This document shows positions 49,001 through 60,832 of a stretch of DNA of 64,000 nt, one piece after another. Where the stretch lies: positions 17,632,747-17,696,746 of the forward strand of contig OZ038451.1 of NCBI GenBank assembly GCA_964036195.1, read 5' to 3'. Made by a program: the position numbers and the translations under genes. The stretch is from Sphaerolaimus hirsutus. Lineage: Eukaryota > Nematoda > Chromadorea > Monhysterida > Sphaerolaimidae. The first letter of the stretch is position 1, and the number at the start of each line of letters is the position of its first letter. The notes beneath the pieces are model-generated. The model made no database searches and was not told where the DNA came from. It worked only from the letters and a program-made list of their open reading frames with translations.

Positions 49001-52000
49001 ATATATCGTATCGAATATCGAATATCGGATATCGACTATTTTTTCATATCGAATATCGAATATCGATATCGTAAATTTTGAAAAAATATCGAATATCGAT
49101 ATCGAATATCGACCATTTTTTTCGATATTTTCGATATTCTATACTCCCTGGGCCTGACTTCAAATTAGCCAGGAATGGCACTATTAGAAAACGATTTCAT
49201 AAGCAATTTTAACAAATTTTGCGCGCAAGCGCGCACTTTGTTCTCACATGACAGGAATTTTTGTTTCAGCATGTGCGGCAGCATCAAATCTTGTGCAAAT
49301 GCTCTCTCAGATGTTCACATAAGAGTATATGTATGTTTAATAGCTACTTACACCATGGAAACATCAATGGCACCATGGCATGGCACCTATAAATGGGGCT
49401 GGCATCTTTTCCTTACCACATCTGTCACATTTTTAAATCATTTTCTTTTTTTGATCATTGTGTGCATTTAAATTTGTATCATCTACTTTTCAGAAGAGAT
49501 GATCAGTTGGGTTTGTGATGAAATGGAAATGCAATATGCCAAATGAAATATGCCCTGCTATACCAAAAGGAAAATATCGAAAATATCGAAATATCGATAT
49601 CGAATATCGAGCATTTTTTAATATCGAATATCGAATATCGATATCAAGGGTCCATATCGTATCGATATCGAATATCGAGTTTCAGAAAAAAATATCGAAT
49701 ATCGAATATCGATATCGAAAAGTCATATCGTCCCAACCCTACCAGTATCCAATCGAGGAGAAACGCATAGCGGTTATTGTCAGCTATGACCTGATGGTCA
49801 GCATGAAGAAAAAACTGTTACAGAGAAAGTTTGGTATGGTGATTTTGGTTAGTTTTGTTTCGGGCCATTTTTTGCATCGGCCTTTCGGTTTTCGGCCGTT
49901 CCGGTGTTGGTAGGTGGTTGGGGTTCCGAAATAGCTAATTTCAATGTCCATGTTCACGTTTCGAATGACTTTGTGTTTTGATTTTCACGCACAGAGGTGT
50001 TTTGTTTATAACACAGGACGAATCGCACCTGATAAAGGATCCGAAAGCGCAGCGGACGCAGGCGGCCACCATGATTGTCGAAGTATGTGAATAACCATTG
50101 TTTTAGGGCCCAGACACTAGTTGACATGAACTGAATATTGCATTGAAGTGAATATCAACTAAATAAAACAAAACAAAACAAAGAAGCATCCAACAACACT
50201 TTTTAATAGAAACAATGAAAATTAACTGTGTCATGACTCATGATACAAAATTAACTACCTAGGCTCTATCACATAGGAAAGTTGAAATCACATAATTTAC
50301 CAAAATTTAGTTGACACGTATTTTGATGTCAACTAGTGTTCGTGAGCCTTTACTACCAATCAATTCAACACCACACAAAAATGTGATCAATCTCGGTGCA
50401 GAAAGCGGGCCACCGGTTGTTGCTGACAGGCACGCCTGCCTTGTCTCGACCGGCCGAGCTGTTTAAGCAGATTGTCGTTCTGAACCGTGCCGTAGTGGGC
50501 TCATCCTTTCGTGAATTCGGTTTCCGATATTGTGAAGGAAGGGATGGCCGGTTTTGTTTCGAAGCGAATGGATCCACCAATTCTACAGAGCTCAAGCTTT
50601 TGCTTGAGGAGACTATAATGATTAGGTAGGTTCGGAACTGGGGTTGGTCAAAAATAAAAATTTTTCGACTTGCCCGATATAATATAAATAAATATTCAAA
50701 AATATATTAATACCTGATTACACACCATTTCCTCCAAAATCACCTCGTATGCGGATATAAATATGAAAATTCAAGCCATATTAAGTGATGGCCATTGTAC
50801 TGTCATATCTCCTGTGATTATATAACCACAAACGAATCACGGAATAGCACGGCTTTGTAATGGCATTTTAGGTTTTGTAGCGTGCACGGCGGAATTGTTT
50901 TTTTATAAATATTTTGTAGTGTTCCATCATTTGCAGGCGGCTGAAAGCCGACGTGATGACCCAATTACCTGAGAAAACTCGTCGCATGGTCGTTTTGGAC
51001 AAGGAGCACGTGCGCAACAACATTGCTGCTTTGAGAGATGCCGCAAAAAGTTTAGAGCGCGCTCATGAAGCGGTCGGTCTTCTTCCTCGCTTTTTTCAAA
51101 GGTTGTAAAAATCAATGTTATAGAGGAGTAAAATCTTCGAACGTCCGTCACTCGAACAAGTGAAATTGGACATGGAATACTGCTTCAATAAACTGAGAAG
51201 AGAAGCATGCTTGTGTACAAAGATTGAAAAAATCTGTTGAATTGGTGCCAAAAATTTACTTTTTGGTTTAAAAGATTTGATTCAGATTTGTTTAAAAGAT
51301 TTGTTAGGCCCGTGGCCGTGTCATTCTAAAAACAACAACAGATTTGATCAGATTCAAGTTAAAAAACTCCAGTATCTAAATAAATAATTACAATTCGGTA
51401 ATTCATTTCCGTTTGCAGGGCGCCAGTGGCGCCGACGTGCACCAGTTGGTGCTGCAGTGGTACAACGAGACGGGCATTGCCAAAGCTGACGCTGTCAAAA
51501 AGTATTTGATCGATATACTCAGCGACGAGAATACAAAGTGCCTAGTGTTCGCACATCACACATTCGTGATGGACGCGTTGGCTCAAGGATTGTCCAAGGA
51601 GGTTTGCATAAAATCGACTGTCTGTCCGTTGGCCCTCTGCCTGTGCACAAGTTTACACGGTGCACAAGTAGTAAAAGGGGCACCATGGTACTACGTACTT
51701 TGGCGCCATTCCATCACTAATCATGTGTATACTTGTTGTTTTGGAGGGCGCCGGACCGGTGCACAAGTACCGGGCTACTGGGCACCGGGCCGGCCGGGCA
51801 TTTACTTGTGCGCCGGATGGCTTTTTACTTGAACATACATGTGCATTGCTTGGGCACCACTTGTGCATTACTTGGGCAGCACTTGTGAACCTTGCGTCAG
51901 GCCGGGTTTACTTGAGCATCCAGGATTTGCTAACCCCAGTCAAGTCGAACTTTTTTCCGGGTTGTAAATACAATCACTAGTCGAGTACACTAGCGATAGC

Positions 52001-55000
52001 ATTTACGACCCGGAAAAAAGTTCGACTTTGGTACCCACTTCGGAAGTTACACGGTACCTACTTGACTAGTAGTGGTCGTATTTGCGACCTGCAACGGTAC
52101 CGGGTAGTCAAGTCGCACTTTTTTCCGGGTCGTAAATAGAATCGCTAGTCGAGTACACTAGTGATTATATTTACGACCCGGAAAAAATTCGCAAGGCCTG
52201 CGGGGTTAACATTTTGCAACATGTTTTTAACAGTTTAAACACTAGCTAAACAAAACGGTAGGAAAAAATGTGCATCAGTTGGGAGAGAGTGCTACTCGCG
52301 AGTTGCTACTTGCGAGAGTGTCCGGGTTGCTGCGGGGGGGGGGGGGTGAGCGAGTAAACCCGGCCTGACGCAAGGTGCACAAGTGGTGCCCAAGCAATGC
52401 ACATGTATGCTCAAGTAAAAAGCCGCCCGGTGCCCAAGTAAATGCCCGGCCCGGTGCCCAAGTACGGGCACTTTTTTTGGGCACCGGGCCTACTTGGGCA
52501 CCGGGTATTACAACTTGTGCACCGGCCCTACTTGGGCACCGGGTTTACTTGTGCACCGACCCGGCCCCGTTTTGGAGGGGGGTCCGCAGGGGTTCAATAT
52601 GACCCAAAATATAGGGTTTTTAAAGCTTTAGAAGGAAAAAGTGAGAGAAATCCAAATCTACAAAACCCCTGGCACCGGGTAAACTTGTGCATCGGGTTCT
52701 AGTCAGCCCGTTTAGAGGCTAATGGCTGAAAGACGGGGGCCTCGCCGTAATGAAAACCCGGCCGTAATGAAAGCCTGGCCGTAATGTATTCCCACCCGGC
52801 CGTAATGAAAGCCTGGCCGTAATGTAGGGGATGCTACATTCCGGCCGGGCAACATTCCGGCCGGTTTTACATTACGACCGGGTTTACAATACCTGCGGGC
52901 AGGGGATTATCGACGAGCGGCGGGTGTGTAGACAGCGGGGTGTCAACGGACGACGTGTGTGCAGTGCGGCAAACACAAAGGGCAGAAAACAATGCAAACA
53001 ATACATAGCCCTTTGTTTTTGCCGCAATACAACAATCACCATGTATCTAACCTCCATTCCCCTCCCCCAAATAGCGTTGGGCACCGGTACCCGAGTCGCT
53101 TTTCACAACACTAGCACAAATATTTGTCGCTAGTATAAACTGATCTCAGATCTTACTGTGATATTACGTTCTCTACATCGCCGCTTTTTTTACACACTAT
53201 TTCTAACATACATACATTTATAGCTGACATACATACATCTACACAGACATACCGTATTACCTCGAAATACCCCCAGGGGGTTTATTATTTCGCCAGCAAA
53301 ATTTGAGGGGGGGATAATTCGAGGGGGGGTCTATTATTTCGCCAGAAATTTTCGGAAATTCCCCGGACGTAGAAAAATCTAACAATCACATAGATTTATA
53401 TGTGTTTATAGGCATATATTACTGTATATACACAGAAACCCTTCCCTAACGTCACTTAATCATCAGTTTTAACCTGTGTTCTGCATAGTACAGATCACAA
53501 ACTGCGGTATTTTTCATGTACGTTCACGTTACACTCAATTTTAGGGGGGGGGGGGTATTTCGAGGCGGGGTGTTTATTATTTCCTCAGCCGAAATTTAGG
53601 GGGGGGGGGTATTTCGAGGGGGGTTTATTCAAGGGGGGGGGGATAATTCGAGGTAATACGGTAGATATATTTACACGCTTACAGGAATTTTCGCAATTTT
53701 GAAAACATTGGTGCGACTCAGCAAAGCATATTGTCTTAGGAAACTTGGACACTTATGTGTAGTTGCCACTGGACAAAACCAATAAACAAACCTATCTAAA
53801 AAAAAACTGATTGTTCATTCGCGGCAAATATTTGTGCTAGCGTTGTGAAATGTGGATCCCATCGCAGCGCATCGAACACGTTCGCATCGACGGCCGCACG
53901 AGTGCTACTCGGCGGCGGGACCGTTGCGACTCATTCCAGTCTGACCCGTCCATCCGCTGCGCGTTGCTGGGCATCACGGCGGCGAGCACGGGCTTGACGC
54001 TGACCGCCGCCAACACGGTCGTGTTCGCCGAGCTGCACTGGAACCCCGGCACGCTGCTGCAGGCCGAGGACAGGGCGCATAGGGTGGGCCAGAAGAACTG
54101 CGTCGATGCGCACTACTTGATCGCCGCCGGCACTGCGGACGATCATATTTGGTCAGTTTAGTCACACACATGACTTGGAGTGGTGTCCGTGCTTTCGGTT
54201 GCAATCTCAATGTGCCTACGCACACTAAATAAAGTTTGAACCGTGACTTTGGTGAAAACTGAAATTTAATTCTAATTCAAATGAATCAAGTTGGCTAATT
54301 GATTTTCAATTTAAATTAAATCATCTCGTTCAACCGAGTTGATTCATTTGAATTTGGATTCAATTTCAGTCGTCACCCGTAACCAGGGACGTATCCAGGA
54401 TTTTTGAGCGGGGGGGGGCTGCTTGTTTACGGGGGCCGGCGAGCGGGGAGGGCTCAGCCCCCCCCCCCCTTAAACTTTTTCCCTATAGAGGGACGGAAAG
54501 GCGTTTTGGCGCTAGCGCCATACATAGGCGCCACGCCATGGCGCCATTGGCGTTGGCGCCAGCACCAGGAACCGCTTTATATGTATGTAAATATGCATAC
54601 ATATACAGCGAAACTCGCAAAAAATGTGTTCATTTTCAACGATTTTGGTCTAAAGGGACCGATCCGTTGAAAATACCATGCGCGGAGAAGCAATTGCGCG
54701 CTAGCGCGCAAAATTTTTCAGAAACATCGAAAAATATATAGGAAAAGTTGCATTTTCCGGGACGTTTTAGGTCTCACCCCGGGAAGGGGGGGGGGCTGCA
54801 GCCCCCCCCCGCCCCCCCCTGGATACGTCCTTGCCTGTAACGGTGCAAACTAGTGTGCGTTAGCACAATGTCAAATTTTTGGAGCCTCTGAGCAGTTTAC
54901 CGCTACTCATTTTTACCGCCCTTTGTTGTAAAGGTGGTGAGATATCCACCTTTTTGTGTGCCTGAACTCAGCAGTGCCAGTCTTGGAAACAGAACGACGA

Positions 55001-55669
55001 AGTGTTTCGGTACCCGTTACGATACATCGATATAGGTAGCTTAAATTAGATTCTCAATACAAGAAAAATCGCTGTATACAGTTCACGTAAGCCCAATGTC
55101 AGCACAAATTCGCAGGAAATTAGTCAACAAGAAATTGGGTTTGCTGGGATCAGCTGGACTGGCCAATGACACGTTGAAGTCGGCCGACGACAACAAGACG
55201 CGCATCGTCGACACCCCAGGCGAGCAGAGAAAAATGGTCGGGTTGTTTTACGATGCTGTGAGCTACTATATTACCTCGAATTATCCCCCCGAAATACCAC
55301 CAAGTCTCAGCGAGCTGATGAAAAAATAGACCCCTCGAAATACCCCCATCTGGAATATTGTTCATCATGTATGCAATGTACATGATGTATTGATTGCTGA
55401 AAATTAGCATCGCAGCTACACACAAAAAAAACCCTCAAAATTTGCTGGCGAGATAATAAACCCCCTGGGGGTATTTCGAGAAAATACGGTACATTGGTTA
55501 TTGTGTCACGTCGCTTCCCTCGCAGATAAATACACTGCCGCTGGAGGATTACTTTGTGAGTGTACCCAAGGAGGCCTTGCTGCAGGAAGCTGGAGAATCT
55601 GAGTCGGTGGAAAACGATCACTCGGAACCGATTGCAAAGAAAGCCAAAAGTGTAGATCATGTTGAATAA
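46058..55669 (+). CDS. SMARCAL1: SMARCAL1-like SNF2-family annealing helicase (697 aa, complete)
   Basis: Thirteen exons: 46058-46179, 46548-46765, 46839-47085, 47457-47607, 48912-49007, 49746-49847, 50017-50082, 50402-50625, 50937-51072, 51419-51601, 53868-54151, 55116-55236, 55526-55669; phases agree throughout. The N-terminus [20 protein letters not shown] has the RPA-binding-type motif. Exons 2-3 encode one HARP domain (V-R-L-E-L ... K-C-W-L-I-H ... LPEFVRKNF). The helicase core follows: FPYQKEG, Walker A in [14 protein letters not shown], Walker B box [12 protein letters not shown], then [25 protein letters not shown] and [10 protein letters not shown]. Family members anneal RPA-coated single-stranded DNA and remodel stalled forks. 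The C-terminal tail is Lys-rich. AATAAA overlaps the stop codon (55665-55670). A hAT MITE interrupts one helicase exon and would leave seven extra residues. Confidence 0.92.
48024..48695 (-). mobile_element. hAT-like MITE (GATGGCCGA/GTTAGCCGATG family), inverted copy
   Basis: It starts TAGGGTTAGCCGATG and ends TTCCAACCCTA. The flanking 8-mers TCCATTAT (48016-48023) and TCCATTCT (48696-48703) match at 7 of 8. The interior matches 25337-25982 and 59400-60393 in inverse orientation. It lies in the intron 47608-48911 of the SMARCAL1-like gene. Confidence 0.75.
48988..49741. mobile_element. hAT-type MITE inserted in a helicase exon, apparently used as an intron
   Basis: The TIRs TAGGGTTGGGACGATAT and ATATCGTCCCAACCCTA are perfect. 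The flanking 8-mers CCAGTATC at 48980-48987 and 49742-49749 are identical. The host frame reads K-G-S-D-Q-Y before and Q-Y-P-I-E-E-K after. A GTATCG donor at 49008 (inside the TIR) and the CAG of the right duplication at 49743-49745 give a phase-0 intron, leaving L-G-L-G-R-Y-I encoded by the element. The interior is ATATCGAAT repeats. Confidence 0.85.
50105..50350. repeat. ACTAGTTGACA TIR element in intron
   Basis: GGGCCCAGACACTAGTTGAC on the left and CAACTAGTGTTCGTGAGCC on the right form imperfect TIRs around AT-rich sequence. It is in intron 50083-50401 of the SMARCAL1-like gene and related to the element at 13480-13560. Confidence 0.55.
52743..52830. repeat. Short tandem repeat of GCCGTAATG units
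   Basis: Five units of GCCGTAATG followed by 8-12 variable bases (AAAACCCG, AAAGCCTG, TATTCCCACCCG, AAAGCCTG, TAGGGG) occur in direct orientation. Confidence 0.75.
53250..53663. mobile_element. TACCGTA-family C-run MITE
   Basis: The left end is TACCGTATTACCTCGAAATA and the right end TAATTCGAGGTAATACGGTA, with several GGGGGTATTTCGAGG blocks inside. Confidence 0.85.
54384..54833. mobile_element. CAGGGACGTA-family hAT-type MITE in SMARCAL1-like intron
   Basis: The left end is CAGGGACGTATCCAGGATTT and the right end CCCTGGATACGTCCTTG. The flanks CCCGTAAC (54376-54383) and CCTGTAAC (54834-54841) match at 7 of 8. It contains GGCGCCACGCCATGGCGCC text and the GCGCGC-palindrome near 54698. It is itself inserted in a CACACTA-family element (about 54211-54862). 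Confidence 0.75.
55267..55491. mobile_element. TACCGTA-family C-run MITE in last intron of SMARCAL1-like gene
   Basis: ATATTACCTCGAATTATCCC on the left and TATTTCGAGAAAATACGGTA on the right. It occupies most of the 289-bp intron 55237-55525. Confidence 0.75.
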
Positions 55670-56342
55670 ATGTGGCACATCTTGTCTTATCTTGTGTAGT
55701 GACGTTTGTTCTATTGCGCTTTAGCATTCAGTTGTTGTCGATGTCAATATTTTCAGATGCTCATTAGCAGTGATACACCAGTTACGGAGGATATGTTGTG
55801 CGGGAGTAAAATTTGATGGACTATCACAGCTATATAAATCAATATAACTGCGAAATAATGGCGCCACACAGACTAGTTTTCATGGTTTCAAAATGAAAAC
55901 TGGTTCTCATCCCAATTCAAAGCTTGCTGACGAGTAACACTACGCATAATTCTACACATATTTGTATTTCATACCAGCTTTGTACATTGCGCTGCGCATA
56001 CCGCAGTATTTTGTTAACACTGCAACTTTATTAATATGTTTCAACACTTTTGGATTTGAACGTTGTTCGTCGGCTCCTCAGGAAGCTTCGAATTGGAATG
56101 GGAACCAGTTTTCATTTTGGAACCATGAAAACTAGTCTGTGTGGCCACAATAACGCAGTATCACAGAAACGATGCTATGTATCAGATAGATTAATCACAA
56201 ATCCTCGTCTAGATTCACGTTCCAAACCCTTAACAGCTGTCATCGCAATTACATTTCGCGGCTTGCATTTGAGGACAATTCAAAATTAACACAATTAGAG
56301 ATTTGAAATTCTGAAACACGCGCCTATGGAATTTACTATCGG
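55670..56342. other. Intergenic region between convergent SMARCAL1-like and PNPO genes
   Basis: It holds a TIR element at about 55863-56150 with ends GCGCCACACAGACTAGTTTT and AAACTAGTCTGTGTGGCC (complementary CATGGTTTCAAAATGAAAAC / GTTTTCATTTTGGAACCATG). The rest is unremarkable. Confidence 0.6.
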
Positions 56343-59244
56343 CTATGGGGCTAAACGCCTGATCGTCCATTCATCCTCAGTCCTAGTGAAAGTTAGACGA
56401 TCGTGAAGCCGATCAGCACCGCCTTGCCAGAACTCGATCTCGTCTGGTTTGAGGACATAACCCGACCTGAGTGACATGATTTCAGCAGGGCTTAAAAATG
56501 CGCGACCATTAGCTGCAGCTCACTAACCAGTCAGCCGGCCTGGGTACATTTGCATCGGCTGAACTGGCTCCTTCCATTATTTTGCGCTTGGCTTCCTCTA
56601 ATTGCTGCAAAGTTATTGTTGTGTTTGCTAGTGTCTATGGCGTGGATCGTTAGCAATGGACCAAGACAAGGACGTATCCAGGGGGAGGGGGCGCCCAGGG
56701 GGTGACACCAGAGAAATCCCGGCAAATGCAACATTTCCTATACGTTCTTCAAGGGACATGCAAAAATTTTGCGCGCGAGCGTTTCCGTCACAAAAAGAAC
56801 GACCACGTACACCGCCTGCCCCAAACAAGTTGCATCACCAACCAACCTCCCTCCCTCCAATAATAGAACTCTGTCCCCCAAGCACAGCGCTGGCCGCAGC
56901 ACTGGCCCTGCTAGCCAGCGGTCTCCTCTGCCAGTAGACATCGACCTCCTCCGAGGGCAGCCGGGTGCAGGTGCCCTGCATGCGCACCTGCCTGTTCACG
57001 CTCGGCCAGTAGAACAGGGCGCACGCGTTCGGGTTGGCTGACAGCTCGCTGCCCTTGCGGCTGGTGGATGATGTGAAGAATGTCAGCCCGCTCTGGGGGG
57101 AGGTAGACAGAGGGGGGTATGCGTGAGTTGTGAAGTTGCGCGGTTGTTATTTGTCAGAGACGAAATTACCGTATTCGCTTGACTAATTCCCTTAGGGAAT
57201 TGTTTTTTCGTGGAACTTTTTTCAGGTAAAACTTTTTTGAACTCTTTGAACTCTGTTTGAACTAATTGGTCACTCTTTTATATCAACAGATTTAACAAAA
57301 TATGCTTTAAAAGCAAAATAACATGCCATTTTTGTTCAAAATGGACAGAATTGACCATAGGGGGGGGGGTTATTCAAGCAAATACAATATTTTTTATACC
57401 CGAAAACAGTTTGTTTTTGCCCTCTCTTCTCAGAAAGTCAAGCGCCTAACGTCAGAAAACCCCAACGGCTTCAGTGAGCAGCCATTTCAATCAATTAGGT
57501 AGCTGAAGTGAATAATGTTAAGAGCCATGAAAATTCAAAATTTCAAACATAGAAAACCGCGTACACAGCGCCCACCTCCGAGTAGCTCTTGCACAACAGC
57601 ATGCGGCACGACGGCATGCCCTTCTCCTTGTCCACAGTGGACAGCGCGAACGCGTTCACCTCCTCGAAGGTGGCGCCGCCAGCCCTGGCCAACTGGTCCA
57701 CGTACTTAAACCACGCGTCGAATAGACTCCACGGGTCGCCGTCGGCGGCGTGCGACTCCAGTAGAGGGCCGCTTGGTTGGTAAGAGCGGCGGTAATCTGT
57801 AAAGCCACGTTTACACTGCATTTTGTGTCAACAAAAAAGTCAAAATATTGCATAATTCCGGAATAAAGTTCTACATCTGCAACAGAAAGCAGTGATGCAT
57901 ACTCACTAGTTAAGTGTACACACATGTCATTTGCAGTCAGTTCGTGCATGTCATTCAAGTTTGAAAACGAATTTCAGTTGTTGGTTCATTTTCAACAAAA
58001 ACGTAACCGACAGCTGACGTTTTCAAATCCCTAGAAGTGTTGAACGACAGGCTCAAATTATCTGCAAATCGGTATGTGTGCACGCTTATCTAGAGAGCAT
58101 TGCTCACCGCCTTTCACTGCAGATATGGAAATTTCTTCCGGAATTATGGAACTTTTTCACTTATTTTTTTTGTCGGTACACGATACCGTGTAAACGCTAC
58201 CTAACCAGCCAAGGCAAGGAATGTAACGAGCCCTACATGTTTTTTTCTCGGGCAAACGGAAATTTTGTTCATGCGGCGTCTCACTGTTCCCATTACCTTA
58301 ACCCTTGATCAATAAAGATTGATTGACAATAACATGTGCTGATCAAAGCATCGAAACCATTTTTTATGGCAACTGGAATTGTCAGTACTTATTCACTAGT
58401 TATTTTTGGAGAAGTAATGGCAATTTTAAATGCCATGTAAAAAGATGGCTTCAATGCTTGCGTTAAAAAGACGTTTTTAAACTGTTAGTGTAGTGAAAGA
58501 ATGAGTCACAATGGACCCACACATACATACTTCCACGGTGTGACACATGTATTAGTGTTTTCTTATAACCTTATCTACCGTATATCCTCGAATAACTCCC
58601 GCTTGCTAGCACTGAGTAAAAACAACTCTCCACACTTTAACGGGTAGAAAAGACGTCACCCATCACAATCCACCAGAAACAACGCAAATGCAGCTATGGT
58701 TCAAACGGGATTGACTTTTCGGGATCGGGATTGGGATTCACTTTTTGAGATTTCGGGATCGGGATCGGGATTGGGGTTTCGGGATCAGGATCGGGATTGG
58801 TATTTTGAGATTTCGGGATCGGGATCGGGATTGGCCGGGATTGGGGTCACGGGATCGGGATTGGGATAGCGATTTTCGTCACTGTTCTGGCATTCACAGT
58901 TGTTCATAAAGGTCTCAAAACACTGTTGGATGCCAGAAAAGTGACATAAAATGGACGCTGGGGGTTTGCGTTAACATTTTTGCACGCAAAAATGTCATTT
59001 TTTCACTTTTTATAATTTCCACTATTTTTTCCGGGATCGGGATCCCGGACTTGGGAGATTCTCGGGATCGGGATTCGAAAGTTTTCGGGATCGGGATTGG
59101 TATTTTTGGATTTCGGGATCGGGATTGGGGTTTTGGGATCGGGACTGCTAAATCCCGAATTTCACGGGATCCGGGATCGGGATCCCGTTTGAACCCTAAA
59201 TGCAGCTCACCGGCTAGATCAACCTTGTCTTTCCCTTTAGACAT
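56343..59244 (-). CDS. PNPO: Pyridoxamine 5'-phosphate oxidase (233 aa, complete)
   Basis: Exons in transcription order: 59244-59211 (ATG at 59244), 57796-57576, 57092-56847, 56604-56528, 56466-56343 (stop TAG). All phases agree, total 233 residues (human enzyme 261). Diagnostic segments: the [14 protein letters not shown] region, P-S-C-R-M-L-L-C-K (FMN-binding strand), [30 protein letters not shown], a QSSII segment, the [15 protein letters not shown] signature and the terminal R-R-L-A-P. The enzyme oxidises pyridoxine or pyridoxamine 5'-phosphate to pyridoxal 5'-phosphate with FMN and O2, in the cytosol. The N-terminus is short, [11 protein letters not shown]. Intron 1 carries a hAT-type MITE four bases from the donor. 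It is convergent with the SMARCAL1-like gene. Confidence 0.93.
57168..57391. mobile_element. TACCGTA-family MITE in PNPO intron
   Basis: The left end is TACCGTATTCGCTTGACTAA. The right end GGGTTATTCAAGCAAATACAATA (last 20 bases) is mutated at the terminus. It lies between PNPO exons 2 and 3. Confidence 0.7.
58695..59198. mobile_element. hAT-type MITE (CGGGATTGGGATC repeats) beside PNPO exon 1
   Basis: The left end is TATGGTTCAAACGGG and the right end CCCGTTTGAACCCTA. The flanking 8-mers AATGCAGC at 58687-58694 and 59199-59206 are identical. The interior is TTTCGGGATCGGGATTGGG-type repeats. The right duplication overlaps the donor region of PNPO intron 1 (GTGAGC on the minus strand, 59205-59210). 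Confidence 0.85.
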
Positions 59245-59704
59245 CTCGCTTAGGCTGCGAGAAGACGCCAAACCACGTGAACAATGCACCAATGGCGTAA
59301 GGTGCAGACGACACAGAGGACGCATGCAGAGTGCAGAGCTGCAGTGGAACTTGTGAGGGAATGAGTGGGGTGTGGGTGGTGGAACCTTCCGACCGAGATA
59401 TATCCGAAGCTCCCAGATATGACCTAGTGTCAACATATATAGGTATATCAGACAGTGGCAATACTCTGTGATGTTATATATGACCATATAATGGCTGTGG
59501 AGCCATGGGATAGCATTATAAGTGGTCATTTGTGTCAAAAATAACCATTTTTTGTTGACACGCTCGTAATTCGCCTTATAGTCGAACGTTCGTGACTTCA
59601 GGTAAAGTTTGCCACAGAATAGTGATGAAACAAGGTTATAAAAGGAGGTTGTTACTTTGGGAGTGAATTTACACAATGTGGAGGTCCATGGAAGCACATT
59701 ACCT

Positions 59705-60125
59705 CAGGGACGTAGCCAGGATTTTTGAGCGGGGGGGGGGGGCAGATTGTATACGGAGCTCGGCGAACGGGGGAGGGGGCGGCGCCCCCCCCCTAAATTT
59801 GACCCCTGTGGTAAAGGATTGGCGCCTTGGCGCCAGCGTCATTCGTAGGCGCGACGCCATGGCGACATTGGCGTTGGCGCCAAATAGTGCTGTACTTGTA
59901 TGTATTTTACATACATATACAGCGACAGGGGTGAATTTTCAGTGCTTTTTTGGTCCTAAACCACAGGTATAACTAAAATATACTGTGCGGCGCCGAAATG
60001 CGCGCTTGCGCGCAAAATTTTTCCGGACTGACGACAAAATTACGGAAGCACCATTTCGGGTATATTTTATTGTCCGACCCGGGAAGGGGGGGGGGGCGGC
60101 CGCCCCCTCCCTGGCTACGTCCTTG
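59705..60125. mobile_element. CAGGGACGTA-family hAT-type MITE
   Basis: The left end is CAGGGACGTAGCCAGGATTT and the right end CCTGGCTACGTCCTTG. The 8-bp flanks CATTACCT at 59697-59704 and 60126-60133 are identical. It holds the GCGCGC-palindrome at about 59998-60013. It is nested inside the 59400-60393 element. Confidence 0.85.
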
Positions 60126-60832
60126 CATTACCTCAATATTATATACTACAGCAACATATGACGGCTTATTAACCCATGGTAGCACATAGAAATGGATACT
60201 TTGATGCTAAAAATGCCACAAAACCAATGAAAACAACCACCAATGTCAATTTGTGTGTTAAATTGCGCGTTTGCGCGCAAATTTTTTTGCAAAATACCTA
60301 GTTCTTATACTAAAAATTTCGGCCGATGTTTAAAAAAAAAACATTTCGGACGTCGTTTTAAAAAAAAAAGTTTAAAAAAACATCGGCCAACCCTTATTAC
60401 ACTTTCAAATCAAATGCATTCCAATCTGCCATGCCAATGTAAGTGTCGAATACTTTTGTTTTGAGTTTACGGAATGAGTAATTTTGATATCAACCAACTG
60501 TAATTGACAGGCGTCTGATTCCGGTAAACAAAAACACGTTCAATACTAATTTATAGGTTTCGAAGTTTCGGTTGTAAACTACCGTGTAGGGCCATTATTT
60601 TCTAAATCACAAACGCGTGGAATGAACCGTTCATTTTTTATCGACAACTGCCGCATAGTCCAAGACTGGCCGAATTTACATAAATTGTTGCCAAAAGGTT
60701 CATTATAACCCACGATAATCTAAATACTAAACACAGGGTTCCGAACATGCAATTCAAGTTTGCGTAAATCAACCCAAGCCGTTTTAAAACAGATACAGAA
60801 AAACTAAAAATATATTTACATAAGTTTACAGT

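Larger units (their letters stand above)
51602..53867. other. 2.3-kb intron of the SMARCAL1-like gene with foldback and tandem hairpins
   Basis: Phase-0 exons flank it. Arms at about 51735-51920 and 52350-52480 are inverted copies (TGAGCATACATGTGCATTGC-type text, CAAGTAAACCCGGCCTGACG). Between them are two similar hairpins (51931-52029, 52107-52192). Then follow a CCGGCCGTAATGAAAGCCTG tandem array (52743-52830) and a TACCGTA MITE (53250-53663). TTTCACAACACTAGCACAAA near 53100 and its complement near 53830 form a further inverted pair around the MITE. Confidence 0.65.

Noticed and set aside
48990..49740. ORFs made of isoleucine/serine/tyrosine repeats
   Set aside because: Translation of ATATCGAAT repeats within the hAT MITE.
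58915..59697. Longest uninterrupted ORF of the window (260 codons, minus strand)
   Set aside because: It runs through the CGGGATC repeat MITE, the PNPO first exon in another frame, and a second repeat. The protein is repeat translation without domain features.
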